64,000 bases of DNA from Acanthosepion esculentum (Eukaryota; Mollusca; Cephalopoda; Sepiida; Sepiidae), in assembly GCA_964036315.1 (NCBI GenBank), contig OZ038492.1:34600618-34664617 (forward strand), in the 5' to 3' direction. The notes beneath the pieces are model-generated. The model saw nothing but the letters and a program-made list of their open reading frames with translations, did not search any database and had not been told where the DNA came from. The translations under genes were made by a program, and so were the position numbers. Below, one piece after another: positions 58,422 to 64,000 of this stretch; positions within the stretch are counted from its first letter, which is position 1, and the number at the start of each line of letters is the position of its first letter.

Positions 58422-58999
58422 TAGAAATGTAGAAAGTGGGCGTGCGCGCGAATGCGAAAGTTTTTCGTTTCTTTTTTCTTTCAATTTAAGGAAATGTTTC
58501 TTTTTTTCTATGTCATTTGCCGTGTTTGAAATTCTCGGTGTTCTTTTTTTCTTACATATTCAATTTTCCATTTTTCACATTCTCTAAAGATTCAATCAAT
58601 AAATGAATGAATGCGAAGAATAAATGGCAGAATAAAAAGACTTCAAGTAAATACTGGGTTTTTAGTAAATTGACCGCATATTGAATGTATAACAATTTGC
58701 CCGTGATTACGTTGCAATCTTTGACCACGATGCAGCGTTGTTTTCTTTTTTTCTTTTAAATATTCTGTTGATATGCTAAAGGCAGAATCGGCAACCAGTC
58801 TATGATAACATGAAAAGCTTGCATCATATTTGATTTGCTCGTGAATCGGTAGCGTTTTTTCTTCGCTTTTTTCTTAGCGCTCATCGCAATGTAACGGATA
58901 GCAAACAGTCTTGCATTCGCACCACACTGGATACCAAAATCTAAAAACCCTCTCCGCGTCCTTGTCGGTGATGGATTTATTTTTATCCTATAACTCTTT
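58420..58999. other. T-rich, no recognised feature
   Basis: No markers of the families listed here. Confidence 0.4.
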
Positions 59000-59345
59000 T
59001 CCCACAGACGAAACTTCAGAAGCCTCTGGCTGCTCTATCGCTATTCCCGTGGAACGTGCTCGGACGAACCACATTCCTTAGTTCCACCAGTTCTAACCTT
59101 CACGGCTTAGATCCGCCATGCCACACCCATTGTAGCAAGCGACCATAATTCCCTTCGCATTCCATTAGTGAGATAAAAGTTCTGATCGAGCATCTTCTTC
59201 CCACAAACCGACCCCTAAAAGGATCCTTCACCGATCAATGCAATCTTAACCTGTTCAGGTCTAGGGTTAAATTGTATTTCCCCCAACAAATCCCAATAAA
59301 CTCTGCCTTTTACACTATCACCCTCTACCTAGAGTGGCTCTTAGG
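59000..59345 (+). pseudogene. Jockey-type LINE C-terminal fragment
   Basis: RRNFRSLWLLYRYSRGTCSD, EPHSLVPPVLT, then FFPQTDPLKGSFTDQCNLNL and FRSRVKLYF. This C-terminal pattern (SL.LLYRY..G.CS.EL..LVPP...F..R......NL..F+.RV) is shared with 24868-25165 and LINE-J. Frame broken in the middle. Confidence 0.75.
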
Positions 59346-59492
59346 TCTTGTATAGGGTAGACATCATTGTTCAAAAAAGCTATTTTCCTCGTTCTCTCTC
59401 TTTAACTCTCATTTTCTCTCTATATTTCATTTCTTTCTCTCTTTTTTCTCCCAACCTCTCTCTTTTATTACCTGTCTATATTTCTGAGATGA

Positions 59493-59812
59493 GGTATTAT
59501 GTACACTATTTATATTATTCGAACGATTGTCCTCATATTTGTTGCCATATTTATCACAACGTTTCGGCCGTTGTACGCTCAGGCGTTCTTCAATTGATTG
59601 AAATGTCGAACTGAACCCTTTATTTCGCTCGCTGGGTAGACTATTCTAGTTCCACGTGCCATGTCTAATGGTTGTCAGTTATCAGTTATCTCCCCTTGAT
59701 TGACCTCTCAAAGTTCTCCACTGCCGTAACCAGGTACTGAACTCACAACTCTCTTGGGTCCTGTCACTGGATCGAACCAACGCCTTTATGCACTGTACCG
59801 TTGCCGTTTGGG
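59493..59812 (-). mobile_element. SINE-A, near full-length, minus
   Basis: Head at the right end (ggtacagtgcataaaggc, A-box-like; gagttcagtacct as B box), body gttccacgtgcc...; core motif slightly mutated (gcgttcttcaattgattg). Confidence 0.85.
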
Positions 59813-59844
59813 CTTTTTTTTCTGAATCAATAAAGTTCTTAAAT

Positions 59845-59930
59845 GGGAAGCGCATGCTAGTGTAATGGATAACGAGGGGACCTCGCAGTTATTTGCTACT
59901 GAGTTCGATCCCAATTGAGTATTTAATAAG
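59845..59930 (+). mobile_element. SINE-E: separate tRNA-like head
   Basis: gctagtgtaatggataacga as A box and actgagttcgatcccaattg as B box have tRNA spacing and differ from the A, B and C heads. The body is not recognised beyond about 59930. Confidence 0.55.
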
Positions 59931-60089
59931 AAAAACGCTGCTTTTTAAGGATTTTTCACAAATCTCTCTACTAACTGTATCAAAAAGCTTTGTGAAATGA
60001 TAACACGTAAAACGTTTCATACTTTATACATTTCACCCAATAAAAGGACCAAGAGCCACTCATGGTAGAGGATTGTTGCAAGTGTGGAA

Positions 60090-60200
60090 ATGGAGGAAGT
60101 AAACAAAGAATATTACGCGCTTCTAAAAACGTGTTTTAAAATAAGTTTTTTTAAAAACCAGTTCACCCCAAGCAAGGCAATAAAGCCACTGAGACACAAG
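60090..60200 (-). mobile_element. LINE-J 3' UTR fragment, minus
   Basis: On the minus strand: ttgtgtctcagtggctttat, tgccttgcttggggtgaact, as in 5806-5855. Confidence 0.6.
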
Positions 60201-60518
60201 GGAGTTAGTGGATGTGGAATAATTAGAAAACAGAAACATTGCTAAGTAGCGAGAACAAAAGAAGAGTAATCAGGAGGACAGTATGTAGCGATTGATATTG
60301 CATTTAAACATTTGCAGATTAAAGCTGGCTGGAAAGCATGTAACCGGAAAGGATTTCCACAAGCGAGAAGTGCGAGAAAAACATATAACATAGAAAAATA
60401 CACATTAAGTTTTAAAACAGAAATATATGCAAAATATGAATTTAAATTATATTCTTATTTACTATTTTCCTTTATTATTTGGATTAAGTCCCCATAACGT
60501 TGAAAGTCCTGTTCCCCT

Positions 60519-60740
60519 TACAATGACTGCAGCAACGTCGAGCCTGTCCAGTAACTAGAAGGGTGACCGCTTGGGAATACCAGGATGTGCCAGCGGTGTA
60601 ATAGATAATGGCTTGGAATTACTAATCGGAGAGTCGAGTTCAAATTACAGTTGGATTCGCTATATTCACTGATGTGCAAATACTTCTGGGTAAAGGTATA
60701 ACCCACCTTTTCATCCACACCTAGGGGTTAAATAGTAAAA
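60519..60740 (+). mobile_element. SINE-B with 5S-tRNA composite head
   Basis: 60530-60594 is 5S-rRNA-like (gcaacgtcgagcctg, gggtgaccgcttgggaatac, caggatgtg) and runs straight into the tRNA-like head (gccagcggtgtaatagataa, B box gagttcaaattac) and body (gtgcaaatacttctgggtaa). The tail is truncated. Confidence 0.8.
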
Positions 60741-61300
60741 CTTATTATCTCCAAAATATTTTCTGGCTTTAATTAACCTGGGAAGGGTTGAAAAACCGTA
60801 GAAAACAAATCAAGCATTATTTTTTCTTTATTATTTTTATTTCTCTTTTATTATTTTATTTTATTATTGTTTTTTTTTATTGCGTAGTAGGAAAAAAAAT
60901 ACATCGCAAACAGAATCCCATTTTTAAAATTTTGAAAATAAAAATTATCAATGTCATAGCTTGCTAACCATTACACGGCCTCGAGGTGCCCATGTTTTGG
61001 AGTAAATTGTGCAAAATGGTTAATATTGCCCCATGAGAATTTCCAGAAGATGAAGCAATCATCTAAGTATCATTTCCAAGATTTAGCAAAGTGGGTATTT
61101 ATACTTTCCCCACATATTTGCTCTATCTTTTCATAATGGGTTTTCTCTAGGTAAGCTAATGTTAGGGTGGCATATGTTGGTGCCATTTTCGTTCCAATCG
61201 CAGTACCTAGGGTTTGGATTTCGTTTTTGTTGTAAAATTCAAAAGTTCAGGATTAAGTGTATACTATCGATAATGAATTCTTTGGTGAATCTGGGATGTA

Positions 61301-61301
<1 letters not shown>
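60741..61301. other. No recognised feature
   Basis: AT-rich, T-runs near 60860. No family markers. Confidence 0.4.
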
Positions 61302-61395
<94 letters not shown>

Positions 61396-61459
61396 TGTAT
61401 ATGTGTGTGTATATATATAGGTATGTTTTATTATTTATTTATATATATATGTAGTATTT

Positions 61460-61508
<49 letters not shown>
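61302..61508. repeat. (TA)n-(GT)n-(TA)n microsatellite
   Basis: TA about 41 bp, GT about 50 bp, a short break, TA about 41 bp. Confidence 0.96.
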
Positions 61509-61511
<3 letters not shown>

Positions 61512-61866
61512 CAGCGTTATATAGTATGTTCTAGAAATGCGTTCGCAATAATTTTAATGTGTTTGATTTGTACATTTTAACATATCTTAATTTGTACAGA
61601 TTTTTAGGTGTTTTTTCCCCATAAATACTGCAATATAATTCCAAAAACAATAGAATATTTCTTGAGTATTCCGTGAGGATGATAATTACAATATAAACGA
61701 GTACTCCCGAGAGTATCAATTCAACTGTTTGAGATAACTTGTAGTCTCGGACTTATCGGTTCAAGAGGTGATTAGAGTGCTAATTTGTTGGATAACCGTT
61801 GAACAATATAGTATTACTTGAGCACTCCTTCAGGATGTAATTCTCTGACCACTCTTCTCTAGCATA
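61509..61866. other. No recognised feature
   Basis: AT-rich flank of the mariner. Ends in the TA target dinucleotide. Confidence 0.4.
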
Positions 61867-62570
61867 CGAGGTCCGAAGAAAAATCTGCGTACTTTAGCAC
61901 CGTTACCATAACGGTAACGGAGCTAAAGTACGCAGATTGAAGCGGCACAAACTGACCTTGAACGCTGTTGTGCTTACACACACCATCGCTCACTTCCGTT
62001 GTTTATAGCACTACTCGGAAGGAAAGTGTGTCGAATGTGGTAGTATAACCACATCTGACCAGATTTTTTCGCGACTGTTGCTATGCTAAACGGAGCAAAA
62101 GTGCGCAGACGGAAGCCTTTGAGATAACCCATTAATTCTGTCCCGCATACACAGCGTTGTATATAGCAGCGCTCAGAAGGAACGTGGGTCGAGTATGATC
62201 AACTCACCACACCACATAGGTTCCATGAGTGAGTATTGATTGTGCAGCATTTTTTTGGCCAAGGACAACAATCCTCATGTTCGACAACCGCCATATTCCC
62301 CAGATCTCGACCCTTTCGAATTTTTCGTCTTTCCAAAACTCAAATCTAACTTGAAAGATTTCTAGACGTCGAGGACATTTAAAAGAAAATGTGGCTGCTC
62401 GCTTATCCCAAAGAACAAGTTTAAGGGTATGCATCCATCAATGGAAACCATACTGGATAAAATGGGGGATATAAGAAGGGGACTACTTCGAAGGAAATTA
62501 AATGTCGAATTTATATGTATTGTAGTTTTTTTTTATACCTCCGGTCCTGATACTTTTTGACCAGACCTTG
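61867..62570 (+). mobile_element. mariner element with doubled 5' region
   Basis: The left end cgaggtccg and right end complement caaggtctggtcaaaaagta are mariner termini like those at 31491. The 5' part occurs twice (61922-62050 and 62057-62215; shared aagtacgcaga / aagtgcgcagacggaag, tcggaaggaaagtgtgtcga / tcagaaggaacgtgggtcga). The transposase remnant reads RQPPYSPDLDPFEFFVFPKL, with the catalytic-region SPDL. The original left inverted repeat is replaced by a hairpin. Confidence 0.85.
61882..61938. repeat. 57-bp near-perfect hairpin at mariner 5' end
   Basis: Arms aatctgcgtactttagc-a-ccgttacc and ggtaacgg-a-gctaaagtacgcagatt pair over 25 bp with one A-A mismatch and a 5-nt loop, ataac. 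Confidence 0.95.
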
Positions 62571-62574
62571 TCTT

Positions 62575-63676
62575 TAGGAAGGATATTAGAATAATTCAGA
62601 AACTATAGTGACAGCAAAACCTGTATACGAATAGAAAAAGAATCCAATAAATATACAAATATAGAAAGGGGTGTTAATCAAGGATGTGCCTTCTCACCGG
62701 ATTTATTAAACCATGAAGTCCTACCAGGATTCATTATTGGCGGCTACGATATTAACAACATAAGATGTTGTTATGGTAATTTACCCACGCACGCATGGAC
62801 TCTCCCAGCTATAAATAGTAGCAGGTACTGCCTTTTGGAGAGGGAAGTTTCCAGCAGTTAGCTCTGACAGTCGGGCGGAGTATTCTTGCTGTAACACTCT
62901 GGTTTTGTATATGTTTGTATTACTGTTTCAGTTAATATATTTGTTTAACTTAATTCCTCTCTTTGTGTCTTTATTTCTGGCGCTAGCAAGGACACAACAG
63001 ATATGCAGATGGCGTTATTGATCGCAGGCACAGAAAGGAAACTACAAGAACTAATGCAGAAGATGATGGTTAAGGAAATCGGGAAGAAAAAACTAAACAT
63101 CAAGAGTAAGAAGATAGAATGTATGGTTGTCAGCAAAAGGAACATTCCAACATGCAAATTTCAAATTGGAGAAACTAAAATCAATTTACATATCTGAGAT
63201 TTGTTTTCACAGAAGACGGAATGTGCAACACCGTAGAGTACTAAACTGTATATGTAACATCAGTCATCATATAAGACAATTAATGCTGGACAATCCTCTC
63301 ACAGATGAAGAAAAGACTTGAGGCAACAGACATGTTCTACAGATGGGTGCTGGGAATACCATGGACATAACATAGAACCAATGATGAAGTTTTAGAGAAA
63401 ATAGAAACAGAAAGGACACTTACACGTAGCATCGGAAAGAGAGAGAATTGAAATTTCTAGAGAACATGATAAGCAAAAACGGGTCGGATATAGTGAAGGC
63501 GAGATTGACAGAGGAAAACTGTGCATAATCTATCTAATGTGCATGAGTAAATGAATGACAGAATAGGCATTAGAAGAGATATCAAAATGATAACATTTAC
63601 AAAGTGCTACAAAAGACAAGAAATTGTAGCGAGCCATGATCTCCAACGTCCTGAAGTTGGATGGTGCATAGAAGAA
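62575..63676 (+). pseudogene. LINE-N fragment 13, split by an LTR
   Basis: GVNQGCAFSPDLLNHEVLPG, FIIGGYDINNIR | LTR | YAD continues as (atatgcagatgg). Then TERKLQ-type decayed frames: MALLIAGTERKLQELMQKMM, IGKKKLNIKSKKIECMVVSK, LEATDMFYR, TNDEVLEKIETERTLTRSIG. The 3' end catgatctccaacgtcctga has a different tail hairpin, tccaac/gttgga. It abuts the mariner end. Confidence 0.88.
62767..62998 (+). mobile_element. Solo LTR inserted in the LINE-N YADD codons
   Basis: 232 bp with inverted termini gttgt...acaac and a 4-bp agat duplication (62763-62766 and 62999-63002). ctataaatag at about 62809 is TATA-like. Excising it with one agat restores AACATAAGATATGCAGATG (NIRYAD). Confidence 0.85.
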
Positions 63677-64000
63677 TAAGAATTTTAAGACCTCCACTAT
63701 TTCAGAATAATTACAGACACTTGTATGATTTATTTCCTAAGAACAGCTTTGCCACAGCGCCGTAATAACAGGGCACACGTGAGAAGCGAATGCCTTATAC
63801 TTACGATTTGTTCTGGGAAACAAACTGGCTAGCCAGAAAGATATGACGGAGACATTTCCTATGCAAACATGCATTTATTTTCATCATAATTATTCAGCTT
63901 AACTTAGTTTCGCACTGAATAATGAAGGAGCTGACGAGCAATGATTTTCAAGAACGTTTAAACATCACTTCATCAGTTTTAACATCTCTTTGTTTTTTTT
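63677..64000. other. No recognised feature
   Basis: Nothing seen before the window edge. Confidence 0.4.

Overview
This is non-coding, repeat-dominated eukaryotic DNA, and I see no prokaryotic gene structure anywhere. The best guess is a coleoid cephalopod, probably an octopus. That is inferred from very long (TA)n, (CA)n and (TTC)n tracts, abundant tRNA-derived SINEs, and a mixture of jockey-like LINEs, Penelope-like elements (PLEs), Ty3/Gypsy and mariner/hAT fragments. Another lophotrochozoan cannot be excluded. The only candidate host coding sequence is one short exon (2177-2245) encoding a membrane-anchor-like peptide followed by a consensus splice donor. Nearly all long open frames are simple repeats read as Tyr-Ile, Ser, Phe, Glu or Cys-Val runs, or decayed transposon genes.

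Family names used here are mine. LINE-N is an endonuclease/RT-type LINE with at least 13 fragments. LINE-J is jockey/CR1-like: one long pseudogene at 3058-5860 plus several 3' tails. LINE-V has scattered C-terminal fragments. A Tx1/L1-like LINE occupies 36470-39560. SINE-A is a roughly 330-bp family with tRNA-like heads and about 13 copies. SINE-B is tRNA-headed, sometimes with an extra 5S-rRNA-derived head, and has about 8 copies. SINE-C and SINE-E are other tRNA-like families. Repeat D is about 425 bp.

Layout: 0-2 kb holds a PLE with a nested solo LTR, then a SINE-A. 3-6 kb holds LINE-J. 6-9 kb holds a minus-strand PLE with a large (AC/AT)n block. 9.36-12.2 kb is an internally deleted Gypsy element with two LTRs. 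12.4-13.3 kb holds PLE termini. 14-20 kb holds LINE-N, SINE-B and SINE-C. 20-32 kb is simple repeats, LINE-V pieces and a mariner. 32.8-34 kb and 47.1-48.3 kb are two copies of a TTC-rich duplication with permuted block order. 35-35.9 kb is a SINE-A cluster, followed by the Tx1-like LINE. 40-46.7 kb is a nested LINE-N, LTR and SINE-B zone. 51-57 kb holds PLE fold-back structures and hAT remnants. 57.5-58.3 kb is a Tc1-like element split by repeat D. 61.9-63.7 kb is a mariner next to a LINE-N with an LTR inserted at its YADD motif.

Four signals stand out. (1) SINE-B and LINE-N share a 3' tail that keeps a 5-bp hairpin made of different bases, suggesting LINE-N mobilises SINE-B. (2) Several hammerhead-ribozyme-like folds lie in PLE ends, one with all three helices intact. 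(3) SINE-B copies carry a composite 5S-tRNA promoter head. (4) Near-perfect fold-back repeats and an inverted, apparently templated insertion are unusually common. Everything here is read by eye; no alignment or database search was run.
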